DNA of 13,371 nucleotides from an uncultured Verrucomicrobiota bacterium (GTDB lineage Bacteria; Verrucomicrobiota; Verrucomicrobiia; Opitutales; LL51): assembly GCA_947174645.1 (NCBI GenBank), contig CAMWJR010000013.1, forward strand, positions 1-13,371, in the 5' to 3' direction. Positions 1 to 8,780 of the stretch are shown piece by piece. The translations under genes were made by a program, and so were the position numbers. The notes below the pieces were generated by a model, which worked only from the letters and a program-made list of their open reading frames with translations, made no database searches and was not told where the DNA came from. Position 1 is the stretch's first letter. Each line of letters starts with the position of its first letter.

Positions 1-1140
<1,140 letters not shown>

Positions 1141-1208
1141 CTCTCGCCTGTTTTGTTAACATTCTAGACGTTTTTCTCTCAGTTATTGTATAATCCCACA
1201 ATACATTG

Positions 1209-1224
1209 AACTTTCAAAGAACAA
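1209..1224 (-). promoter_or_regulatory. boxA antitermination motif in the tRNA-23S spacer
   Basis: The transcript reads TTGTTCTTTGAAAGTT, close to the boxA element (E. coli TGCTCTTTAACA). An identical 16-nt copy lies in the 16S leader at 3288-3303. In E. coli rRNA operons boxA sits both in the leader and ahead of 23S and recruits NusB/NusE for antitermination. The identity and position here suggest the same role; factor binding is inferred. Confidence 0.75.
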
Positions 1225-1305
1225 AATTCTCTCTGCCATAGTGGCATCTTACTCGACGGTTTTCACTTCGAAACCGAAGTCAACCCTAAAATTTCCACCC
1301 AACCC

Positions 1306-1382
<77 letters not shown>

Positions 1383-1398
1383 AAAAAATTTCATCGCC

Positions 1399-1474
1399 TG
1401 GTGGAGCCGATCGGATTCGAACCGACGACCTCCTGCTTGCAAAGCAGGCGCTCTACCAACTAAGCTACGACCCC
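1399..1474 (-). tRNA. tRNA-Ala (anticodon TGC), CCA encoded
   Basis: The reverse strand gives a full cloverleaf. The acceptor stem GGGGTCG pairs with CGGCTCC, including two G-T wobbles, and the discriminator is A. The D-arm contains AGCTTAGTTGGTAGAGC, the anticodon loop TTTGCAA has TGC (complement of 1439-1441), and the T-arm contains GGTTCGAATCC. CCA is encoded (complement of 1399-1401). It is the first tRNA after 16S, 16 nt upstream of tRNA-Ile. This Ala-then-Ile order is the reverse of the common E. coli Ile-then-Ala arrangement. Confidence 0.97.
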
Positions 1475-1535
1475 AAAAGTACATAAGTCGACGATTCTAT
1501 ACTTCAACACTCGAATGTTAAAGTAACAGACAATT

Positions 1536-1546
1536 ACAAAGAACAA
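1536..1546 (-). promoter_or_regulatory. Third boxA-like motif, in the 16S-tRNA-Ala spacer
   Basis: The transcript reads TTGTTCTTTGT, matching the core of the other two boxA copies (TTGTTCTTTGA) for ten of eleven bases. It lies about 95 nt after the end of 16S and about 60 nt before tRNA-Ala. A boxA role is plausible but less certain than for the two 16-nt identical copies. Confidence 0.5.
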
Positions 1547-1640
1547 AAAACTACTTTGTGGACCTTCAGGCTCGATTCGTAAAAACGAATTTCGACCAAT
1601 ATTCCTACAACAATCAAATGATTGGCGGAATTTCTCCTTA

Positions 1641-3191
<1,551 letters not shown>

Positions 3192-3376
3192 TTAGAAAGT
3201 TTGCTCCCTTATCTTTCTTAAAAATAAGGAATTACTATTTTGTATTCTTTTCAGAATTTATTCGTGAGCCGAATAAATCGCACAAGTAACTTTCAAAGAA
3301 CAACCACTGTCATGATCCTCCCGCTCCTCAGAGCGATTGTTTTCACAACAGGCCCCAGATCACTGGAACAGGGATC
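3192..3376 (-). other. 16S rRNA leader with stem-loops
   Basis: This is the transcribed leader between the likely promoter and 16S; no gene is seen. Reading toward 16S there is a hairpin CGCTC-TGAG-GAGCG (complement of 3322-3335) just upstream of boxA, in the place of a boxB-type element. boxA follows (3288-3303), then a perfect 9-bp stem ATTTATTCG/CGAATAAAT (3256-3278) and a second stem CCTTAT/ATAAGG (3207-3229). Such structures usually guide RNase processing of pre-16S; that role is inferred. Short reading frames in the region are considered spurious. Confidence 0.6.
3288..3303 (-). promoter_or_regulatory. boxA antitermination motif in the 16S leader
   Basis: The transcript reads TTGTTCTTTGAAAGTT, about 100 nt upstream of mature 16S. 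It is identical over 16 nt to the copy ahead of 23S (1209-1224). The position and sequence match rrn leader boxA elements, which bind NusB/NusE to keep RNA polymerase from terminating early. Confidence 0.78.
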
Positions 3377-3424
3377 AATCTGAAAACCCCAGAATCGAAG
3401 TCAAGCGTTTTTCAAAAATTTTTT
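3377..3424 (-). promoter_or_regulatory. Candidate rRNA operon promoter with UP-like A/T tract
   Basis: Read on the minus strand, the best -35 is TTGACT (complement of 3399-3404), directly preceded by an A/T-rich tract AAAAAATTTTTGAAAAA (complement of 3408-3424) typical of UP elements at rRNA promoters. The -10 is weak: CAGATT (complement of 3377-3382) at 16-bp spacing is the best I find. This is the only good -35/UP combination between the peroxiredoxin terminator and boxA. The transcription start is not determined. Confidence 0.5.
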
Positions 3425-3475
3425 CCGGAGGAATTCTCCCCCGCTTCAAAGCTGTATTTGTCATCCATTTCATCT

Positions 3476-3510
3476 CTTAAAAACACAATCCGCCACCTAA
3501 GGGCAGCGGA
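3476..3510 (-). terminator. Rho-independent terminator of the peroxiredoxin gene
   Basis: On the minus strand a 9-bp stem TCCGCTGCC/GGTGGCGGA (two wobbles) with loop CTTA (complement of 3489-3510) is followed by TTGTGTTTTT. It begins about 25 nt after the peroxiredoxin stop codon and separates that gene from the rRNA promoter downstream. Confidence 0.8.
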
Positions 3511-3534
3511 CCTCGTAATCGATATTTTATAACT

Positions 3535-4290
3535 CTACTTCGTCAAATACGCCGCCGTGCTTTCCGCGGTTGGTTTCATCGCCGGAGCACCGGAATGCCA
3601 GTTTGCAGGACAAACTTCGCCGAATTGCTCGACATGTTGAAGTGCATCAATGAGTCGCAGTACTTCATCAACATTTCGACCAAGTGCCATATTGTTCACG
3701 CTTGCATGCTGAACAATCCCCTTCTTATCGACAATGAAGAGTGCTCGGAACGCGACTTGATCGGCCGGCGTTAATTCAGGGATCGCGGCTTCTGAGGATT
3801 CCATAAGCGAAGCTGCCGACGTCAGACTCTCCAATCCTGGAAGCGACGCCACTTTAGACTGTAGGAGATTTTTAACCGCTTGCACTTGCTGCAACTGATG
3901 TGTCAGCGTTTGCTTCAATGCACTCACAGGGACCTCGCCATCGAGCACACCATAAGCCCGCGCGACCGTTTTATTGATATCCGCTACCACTGGGTAGGTG
4001 ATGCCCTGGACACCGCCTTGCGTTTTCGGCTGATTGAGCCAGGCAAGGTGCGCATACTCAGAATCTGTTGAACATGCGATTATTTGTGTATCGCGCTTCT
4101 GAAACTCCGGTAACTTATCTTGAAATGCATGGAGCTCCGTCGGACACACAAACGTGAAGTCCTTCGGGTAAAAAAACAGAACGATGTAATGTTTCCCAAT
4201 AATGGAGCTCAGATCAAAATCAACAATATCGCTACCGTTAACAACCGCCTTCGCCTGAAAAACCGGCGCCTTTTGATTCACCAAAGTCAT
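3535..4290 (-). CDS. 2-Cys peroxiredoxin (AhpC/Prx1 family) with a large insertion
   Basis: Thiol peroxidase that reduces hydrogen peroxide, organic peroxides and peroxynitrite in the cytoplasm, recycled by thioredoxin or AhpF-type reductases. The 251-residue protein has the active-site signature PxxxTxxC (P42, T46, peroxidatic C49 in FVCPTE), the catalytic Arg (R182 in AFRALF) and the resolving C227 in GEVCPANW, so it is a typical 2-Cys enzyme. Family members are usually 185-200 residues. The extra length is an insertion of about 55 residues between GVLDGEV (114-120) and AFRALF (180-185), rich in Gln, Leu, Ala and Ser and probably helical. The hyperoxidation motifs differ from the eukaryotic GGLG/YF pair: GGVQG at 92-96 and YL at 248-249, suggesting a robust enzyme. 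No clear Shine-Dalgarno precedes the ATG; a small inverted repeat overlaps it. The gene has its own terminator and no reductase partner nearby. Confidence 0.93.
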   Translation of the reverse strand: MTLVNQKAPVFQAKAVVNGSDIVDFDLSSIIGKHYIVLFFYPKDFTFVCPTELHAFQDKLPEFQKRDTQIIACSTDSEYAHLAWLNQPKTQGGVQGITYPVVADINKTVARAYGVLDGEVPVSALKQTLTHQLQQVQAVKNLLQSKVASLPGLESLTSAASLMESSEAAIPELTPADQVAFRALFIVDKKGIVQHASVNNMALGRNVDEVLRLIDALQHVEQFGEVCPANWHSGAPAMKPTAESTAAYLTK

Positions 4291-4303
4291 AGAAAATTTC
4301 TAT
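4289..4303. repeat. Inverted repeat overlapping the peroxiredoxin start codon
   Basis: ATAGAAA and TTTCTAT flank one A, giving a 15-bp inverted repeat whose left arm includes two bases of the start codon. In RNA it can form a short AUAGA/UCUAU hairpin at the initiation site. It could be an operator or a translational hairpin; either is inference from position alone. Confidence 0.4.
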
Positions 4304-4332
4304 AGCATTTAATTCAGGAAGTAAAGCCGAGA

Positions 4333-4358
4333 AGTACATGTACTCTTTGTACTCTTTT
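4333..4358. repeat. Palindrome and tandem GTACTCTTT repeats upstream of peroxiredoxin
   Basis: A perfect 12-bp palindrome AGTACATGTACT (4333-4344) overlaps a tandem pair of GTACTCTTT (4340-4348 and 4349-4357). They sit between the terminator of the ankyrin gene and the peroxiredoxin start, where the promoter should be. A regulator-binding site is plausible; no known consensus is recognised. Confidence 0.35.
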
Positions 4359-4361
4359 CGA

Positions 4362-4396
4362 GCTCAAAAATAAAAAAGAGCCCCCGAAGGAGCTCT
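4362..4396 (-). terminator. Rho-independent terminator of the ankyrin gene
   Basis: On the minus strand an 8-bp stem AGAGCTCC/GGGGCTCT closed by a stable TTCG tetraloop (complement of 4377-4396) is followed by TTTTTATTTTT. It begins about 25 nt after the ankyrin-repeat gene's stop codon. This is a textbook intrinsic terminator. Confidence 0.9.
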
Positions 4397-4420
4397 AATT
4401 TTCGTGATCAAAATCTGCAA

Positions 4421-6187
4421 TTAATACCGCGCCCGATAATCATAACCTCTGGCACGGGTATTGTATTTGCTCCATTTACGGCGCCCGTTGTAGGCGTTAG
4501 GGAAAATGTTTTTTTGATACACGCGATTATCGTTGTACGAAAGCGGTGTCGATTGTCGTTTTTCAAGCTCCTTAATACGCTTCGTCAACTGCTCGATTTC
4601 GGCGTTGTGTCGGATATTGATCTGGTCTAACTCCGCATTGTGCGCTAAAGCGTCAATGATTCGTTGCTCATCTTTTGCTTTTTGCAGTTCACGCTCACGA
4701 AAATCCATCGCTATTTTCAGAACGTTATTCATATCAGCACTGATATCAGGCGTAGCTTCATCGGTATTTGTTTCTGTTTTTGGAGCTTCCGAGGCGGGTT
4801 CTTCTCTCGCCGCTTCGTTTGATTCAACAGCCGAGATCTCACTCGAAGGCGTCTCCTCGATAAGCGTCGATAGATTTTTCATATTTTCCTCAATAATCGC
4901 ATGGAGACGGTTAAGCTCATCGGTAACGTGGTTCGCCTCCTCAGGAATAGCCTCAGTACCCTTTGCTTCGGATTTTTGCGCCCTCACTTTGTCAATCATA
5001 GCTTGCAATCCCTCACCTGTACTGAAATCGAGAAAGCTAATAATTCCAATTTCGGGACTCCCTTCATTCTTTGCAGCACCCGCATGTTCCTGAGCCGTTT
5101 CTTTGCTCTCCGCATAGGGATTGGGCGTTCCAGGCCGTATGATTGTTACAGGACGCGAAGGCCGAGGAATAGAATTGCCGAGTTGAGCGCGATCTTCATC
5201 CACGACACCTACACTCACATCTAAAATGACAGTTGGCACAGAAGGCGCCACCTCTGGTTCCTGGGCCACTTCTTCTTTCTTGGGTTGCTCAGAAGACTCA
5301 TCGGTAGCACCATTGGCACGTGCATGATCGAGTACTTCCTGTAGCGGCGCTACGAGGTGATCATGCCCATAAGCCTGCGCTTGATGGACGACATCGCCCT
5401 TTGAGGTGTTAAGCAGCACGTTTGCACCGGCTTCGAGTAAGATTTCGACCGTGCTAAGGTGTCCTTCGCGGATCGCCGCGTGCAACGGTGTGCGGCCCCG
5501 ATCATTAAGTGCATTGATAGGAGCACCGTGCGCAATGAGATAACGAACTACCGTGTCGTTACCGGCAAAAGAGGCGACATGAAGTGGACTTATCAGCCAA
5601 TCTTCGGTTTTGTCAGTAATGAACTCTGGATGTTGTTCCAGAATTTTTAAAGCATTTTCATTACCTTCAGGAGTGTTTTCGCTAATAATATCAAACAACG
5701 CCTCGAGCGCAGTTTTCTCTGGCGCAGCTGCTTCCTCTTTCACTTCTGCATCAACGGGTTCTTTCTCGTCATCTGCGTCGCTGCTCGAAAGATCGGGACG
5801 CGGCATTTCCGCTTCCGCAGCTGCTAACAACGCCTTTTGTGCATCTCCCGCTTTTTCCGTTGCGATCGTCTCCTCACCAGAGGCATCCGTCCCAATTTCG
5901 CTTGCGGAATCCCCAATCACTACCCCTTCCCCCTCAGAGCCCGACTGCGTCACTTCAGAAGTATGAGTCGATGTCGCCGTTACTTCTGGTGAAACCGTCT
6001 CAGACGATGTACTAGTCACGGTCACCGCGCCCGACACCACCTCTGAGGAAATATCGCCACTTTGCTGTGACGCCGCATCCGTCGGCCGTAATGCTGAGGC
6101 AGTATCTCCATAGAGTCCACTTCCCCAGACGCTCAAGAACGCGAATGACAATTCCACTATACCAAGGTTTATTTTCCCACTTGACAT
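4421..6187 (-). CDS. Ankyrin-repeat protein with low-complexity arms and a C-terminal coiled coil
   Basis: 588-residue protein of unknown function. An N-terminal hydrophobic stretch (residues 8-27, ending near ASA at 30-32) may be an export signal, though it holds only one Lys and an internal Glu, so export is uncertain. Residues 40-158 are low-complexity, rich in Ser, Thr, Glu and Ala. Residues 160-290 are ankyrin repeats: two clear units, with SPLHVASFAGNDTVVRYLI at 200-218 and TPLHAAIREGHLSTVEILL at 233-251, plus degenerate flanking ones. Residues 290-490 are acidic linker. Residues 490-545 form a charged heptad-like coiled coil, and the last ~25 residues are rich in Arg and Tyr. Ankyrin repeats mediate protein-protein contacts, so a scaffold, envelope-associated or host-facing role is possible but unproven. 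It is monocistronic, with its own terminator and the HU terminator upstream. The ATG at 6187 lacks a Shine-Dalgarno; the next in-frame Met is residue 128. Confidence 0.8.
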   Translation of the reverse strand: MSSGKINLGIVELSFAFLSVWGSGLYGDTASALRPTDAASQQSGDISSEVVSGAVTVTSTSSETVSPEVTATSTHTSEVTQSGSEGEGVVIGDSASEIGTDASGEETIATEKAGDAQKALLAAAEAEMPRPDLSSSDADDEKEPVDAEVKEEAAAPEKTALEALFDIISENTPEGNENALKILEQHPEFITDKTEDWLISPLHVASFAGNDTVVRYLIAHGAPINALNDRGRTPLHAAIREGHLSTVEILLEAGANVLLNTSKGDVVHQAQAYGHDHLVAPLQEVLDHARANGATDESSEQPKKEEVAQEPEVAPSVPTVILDVSVGVVDEDRAQLGNSIPRPSRPVTIIRPGTPNPYAESKETAQEHAGAAKNEGSPEIGIISFLDFSTGEGLQAMIDKVRAQKSEAKGTEAIPEEANHVTDELNRLHAIIEENMKNLSTLIEETPSSEISAVESNEAAREEPASEAPKTETNTDEATPDISADMNNVLKIAMDFRERELQKAKDEQRIIDALAHNAELDQINIRHNAEIEQLTKRIKELEKRQSTPLSYNDNRVYQKNIFPNAYNGRRKWSKYNTRARGYDYRARY

Positions 6188-6271
6188 AAATGCCCAACCA
6201 GGGGAAACTCAAAAAATTTTTCGAAACGCCGCAAGACTTTTTCTTCAAACTTTCACATAACTCTTTCCGTG

Positions 6272-6301
6272 AAAAACACAAAAAGCGCCCTCGGACGCCT
6301 C
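6272..6301 (-). terminator. Rho-independent terminator of the HU-family gene
   Basis: On the minus strand the stem AGGCGTC/GGCGCTT (with G-T pairs) and loop CGAG (complement of 6283-6300) runs into TTTGTGTTTTT. It lies 45-70 nt beyond the HU stop and before the ankyrin gene's presumed promoter region (6188-6271), in which I see no confident promoter. Confidence 0.7.
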
Positions 6302-6344
6302 CTGCGAATCGATTCAGAAATCAAACAACTCCGCTCCGCACCAG

Positions 6345-6650
6345 CTACAGAATCTCTTTCAGCTTGGCTCCCGCCTTAAATTTAATGTTCTTTGAGGCTT
6401 TGATTTGGATCTTTGCCCCTGTTCTCGGATTTACACCGGTGCGTGCACCACGAGTCCCAACAGAAAACGTTCCAAAACCCACAATTTGGACATTACCATC
6501 TTTCTTAAGCCCATTTGTAAGCGCTTCCAGAACGGAATTTAACGTCTTTTCGGCAAAAATTTTCGTTAATTTCGCTTCCCCGGAATTACTACCACCTGTC
6601 CCCTGGTTCAAGAGCTCATAGACTTCGTTGATTAATTCTGACTTATTCAT
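6345..6650 (-). CDS. HU/IHF-family nucleoid DNA-binding protein
   Basis: Small basic DNA-bending protein that acts as a dimer in nucleoid organisation. The 101 residues follow the family layout: N-terminal helices starting MNKSELINEV, the core motif GFGTFSV (58-64), and the DNA-inserting beta-arm RTGVNPRTGAKIQI (70-83), whose P75 corresponds to the intercalating proline. The usual length is about 90 residues. The excess is a Gly/Ser/Asn-rich segment (about 16-26, NQGTGGSNSGEAK) in the turn between the first two helices. HU versus IHF cannot be settled from sequence reading, so no symbol is given. The gene is divergent from the plus-strand series, with a TTGACA -35 upstream and its own terminator. 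No Shine-Dalgarno is seen before the ATG, only A/T-rich sequence. Confidence 0.92.
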   Translation of the reverse strand: MNKSELINEVYELLNQGTGGSNSGEAKLTKIFAEKTLNSVLEALTNGLKKDGNVQIVGFGTFSVGTRGARTGVNPRTGAKIQIKASKNIKFKAGAKLKEIL

Positions 6651-6671
6651 TGTTATTTAAATGTTTCACTC

Positions 6672-6698
6672 AGCGTATTTTTTTCCTCTACCTGTCAA
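6672..6698 (-). promoter_or_regulatory. Candidate promoter of the HU-family gene
   Basis: Read on the minus strand, a perfect -35 TTGACA (complement of 6693-6698) is followed after 15 bp by TACGCT (complement of 6672-6677), about 20 bp before the start codon. The spacing is shorter than the usual 17 bp and the -10 matches only in part, so the assignment is moderate. Confidence 0.45.
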
Positions 6699-6738
6699 TC
6701 TTTTATTCCGCTTCACCACAACTATCGCAGAGATTTTA

Positions 6739-6786
6739 CAATTGCGCAAAAACGGCTTGCCTTTTGCCAATTTTTTTTAGCAATTG
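6739..6786. repeat. Inverted repeat in the divergent intergenic region
   Basis: CAATTGC (6739-6745) and GCAATTG (6780-6786) are exact reverse complements. The arms extend imperfectly inward as CAAAA and TTTT, enclosing a stretch containing TTGCCTTTTGCCAA. It lies between the HU gene (minus) and the 194-residue gene (plus), where operators and the plus-strand promoter would be expected. A regulatory role is inferred from place and symmetry only. The remainder of 6651-6854 shows no gene; a small GCC-TGAA-GGC stem lies near 6810-6822. Confidence 0.35.
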
Positions 6787-6854
6787 CGGCGTGGCCATCG
6801 TGTCAACGCGCCTGAAGGCGTCTAAATTCATGCTTAAGAGCAAAATCACACATT

Positions 6855-7439
6855 ATGACAGAAGAAATAAATCAACTAAAACGTGGGCGCGTCTCTGGTA
6901 AAGCGCGAGCCCCAAAAAAGAATGCAACCGTCGGCGAGATTTCCGATCCTACCAGTGTGTTAAACGATAGTATTTCGCAAAAAAACAGTCCGTCGTCTTC
7001 ACAGCAGGCTGAGGTCTTGATTCAAGAGACGACAGTGGAAAGCGCGCCAACTGGGAAAACAACAACCGTTGACGAGGTTCTTGTCGATGAAGTACTCGAC
7101 TCAAAACCCAATCGACGCCCTCGAAATGATCAACGAAACCGTCGTCGTGATGCCAATCATCACGATACTAAGACATCGCATGACCGTTCTTCACGTCGCC
7201 CGGAAGGGTCCGCTCCTCGGACAACCGAAAATCCGTCTTGTAGCCGCGACGGACAGTACAAGGAATGTGCCTGCTGTCACGCACTGAAACGCGCATGGTG
7301 CAAGTTGCTCGAGTTTTTAGGTTTTAAGTCGAAGCATCCTCACACCCATAGCAGTAAGGGCGGCACAGGTGAGAATCGCCATCGTCGACCTTCCAGTAAC
7401 GGACGGCGACCACGCAATAACCGCACAAAATCTGAATAG
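6855..7439 (+). CDS. Basic low-complexity protein of unknown function with a Cys cluster
   Basis: 194 residues that I do not recognise. The N-terminus is charged (MTEEINQLKRGR). Residues 25-85 are Ser/Thr/Glu-rich and include a tandem VDEVL-VDEVL (72-81). Residues 86-125 are strongly Arg-rich (RRPRNDQRNRRRDAN). A compact segment holds five Cys at 129, 138, 140, 141 and 149 next to an amphipathic stretch (CHALKRAWCKLLEFLGFKSK, 141-160), and the tail is again Arg/Asn-rich. There is no signal peptide or membrane segment. The composition suggests nucleic-acid binding with a possible metal site around the Cys/His cluster; this is inference. It is first in the plus-strand series, and its stop lies 4 nt before the murA ATG, so the two are very likely co-transcribed. 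The ATG at 6855 follows CACACATT, with no Shine-Dalgarno. Confidence 0.65.
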   Translation: MTEEINQLKRGRVSGKARAPKKNATVGEISDPTSVLNDSISQKNSPSSSQQAEVLIQETTVESAPTGKTTTVDEVLVDEVLDSKPNRRPRNDQRNRRRDANHHDTKTSHDRSSRRPEGSAPRTTENPSCSRDGQYKECACCHALKRAWCKLLEFLGFKSKHPHTHSSKGGTGENRHRRPSSNGRRPRNNRTKSE

Positions 7440-7443
7440 TGGC

Positions 7444-8721
7444 ATGGTGACGCCGTGTTGTGTCATTCAAGGGCGAACCTCACTACGAGGCGATATCGCT
7501 ATCAGTGGCTCTAAAAACGCGGCGCTACCCATTTTGGCGGCAACACTTTTAACCGATCAGCCATGTGTACTTCATAACGTCCCTGAACTCACGGATGTTG
7601 CCAACATGTTGGAAGCACTTCGGTTGCTGGGTGCTGAGGTTATCTCCGTGGGCCCGAGAAGTTGGTCAATCTGTGCGAAGGACGTTCACACGGACGCCAG
7701 AAACCCAGTCGTTCAACATTTACGGGCTTCGGTTTGTCTGTTGGGAGCACTTTTAGGGCGAAAGCGCAGTGCCTCGGTTGCGATGCCAGGTGGGTGTAAG
7801 TTGGGCGCACGACCTATTGATCTCCATCTACGGGCATTTCATCGATTAGGTGCACAGGTCCACCAGCCAACAGGGTACGTTTCCCTCCAAACTGATTACC
7901 TGACGGGAACGGTTTTATCGATGCTGGGACCCCGAGGGCCATCGATGACGGGTACTTCAAACGCCGTTATGGCTGCTGTATTGGCGAAGGGGACAACGGT
8001 TATTCGCCACGCATCACGCGAGCCTGAAATCGCTTCGCTTTGTCGAATGCTCAACCAGATGGGCGCCCGAATTACAGGGCTGAACAGTGGGACGTTGATT
8101 GTCAAGGGAGTTCCATTTCTCCATGGGACTTCGTTTACAGTTCCTCCCGACCGCATCGAAGCCGGAACATTTATCATTCTGGGGTACCTTCGCGGTACCC
8201 CGGTTCGTGTTCATGGACTGACGCCCCAATTTTTGACAGAAAATTTTCAAGGCTTCTTTGATGCGATTCCGTCGGCACGACGACATAGTTTTTTCCATGA
8301 TGGTGCCTTTGAAGTTCACCGAATTGAAGATCTTCCAGGGCTCGACATCTGTACTTTACCCTATCCGGGATTTCCGACAGATCTACAGCCACAAATCTCG
8401 GTACTGGCGTCACAAGCAATAAGCGCAAGTCGCGTCCGCGATACGGTTTTTCCGCAACGTTTTGCCCATATCCCAGCATTTCGCCGTTTAGGCATCCAGG
8501 CAAAAGTCGAGCATGATACTCTACACCTCGCGCCCCATTCTACGCTGCATTCAGGCGAAGTAACGGCAACAGATCTGCGTGCCGGTGCGGCGCTTTATCT
8601 AGCGGGCATTTTGGCCGATGGATCGACAACTGTTTTTCGGCCGGATTACGTCGACCGCGGTTACGAGCATTTTGAGGAAAAACTCCAAAAGCTCGGTGCA
8701 GAACTCACACGCCTCAGCTAA
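7444..8721 (+). CDS. murA: UDP-N-acetylglucosamine 1-carboxyvinyltransferase (MurA)
   Basis: Catalyses the first committed step of peptidoglycan synthesis: transfer of enolpyruvate from PEP to UDP-GlcNAc, in the cytoplasm. It is the target of fosfomycin. The 425 residues match the usual ~420. Visible active-site elements are K24 and N25 in SGSKNAALPIL, the PEP-binding C118 in PGGCKLGARP (a Cys, so of the fosfomycin-sensitive type), DRIEAGTF (236-243), the catalytic Asp D313 in PGFPTDLQ, and R379 in DLRAGAAL. The C-terminal DRGYEHFEEKLQKLGA is also typical. The reading frame is open further upstream to an ATG at 7369, but that would overlap the previous gene by 71 nt and add 25 residues foreign to MurA. 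The ATG at 7444, just before CCVIQG, gives the family N-terminus. No Shine-Dalgarno; coupling to the upstream gene is likely. Confidence 0.95.
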   Translation: MVTPCCVIQGRTSLRGDIAISGSKNAALPILAATLLTDQPCVLHNVPELTDVANMLEALRLLGAEVISVGPRSWSICAKDVHTDARNPVVQHLRASVCLLGALLGRKRSASVAMPGGCKLGARPIDLHLRAFHRLGAQVHQPTGYVSLQTDYLTGTVLSMLGPRGPSMTGTSNAVMAAVLAKGTTVIRHASREPEIASLCRMLNQMGARITGLNSGTLIVKGVPFLHGTSFTVPPDRIEAGTFIILGYLRGTPVRVHGLTPQFLTENFQGFFDAIPSARRHSFFHDGAFEVHRIEDLPGLDICTLPYPGFPTDLQPQISVLASQAISASRVRDTVFPQRFAHIPAFRRLGIQAKVEHDTLHLAPHSTLHSGEVTATDLRAGAALYLAGILADGSTTVFRPDYVDRGYEHFEEKLQKLGAELTRLS

Positions 8722-8780
8722 TAAGGCGAAAAGACAAAAAGGTTGCAGCCGCCAGCAAAAAGCACACGCTCGCGGATGCT

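Noticed and set aside
4533..5093. 186-residue frame antisense to the ankyrin gene
   Set aside because: It is Ser/Ala/Ile-rich as expected from the complement of the Glu/Ala/Ser-rich low-complexity coding strand. The ankyrin frame has recognisable domains.
7369..7443. Upstream ATG extending MurA by 25 residues
   Set aside because: It would overlap the upstream gene by 71 nt, and the extra residues do not fit the MurA N-terminus; the ATG at 7444 does.
8722..8780. Terminator or promoter between murA and ferritin
   Set aside because: The 59-nt gap has no stem followed by a T-tract and no convincing -35/-10 pair.
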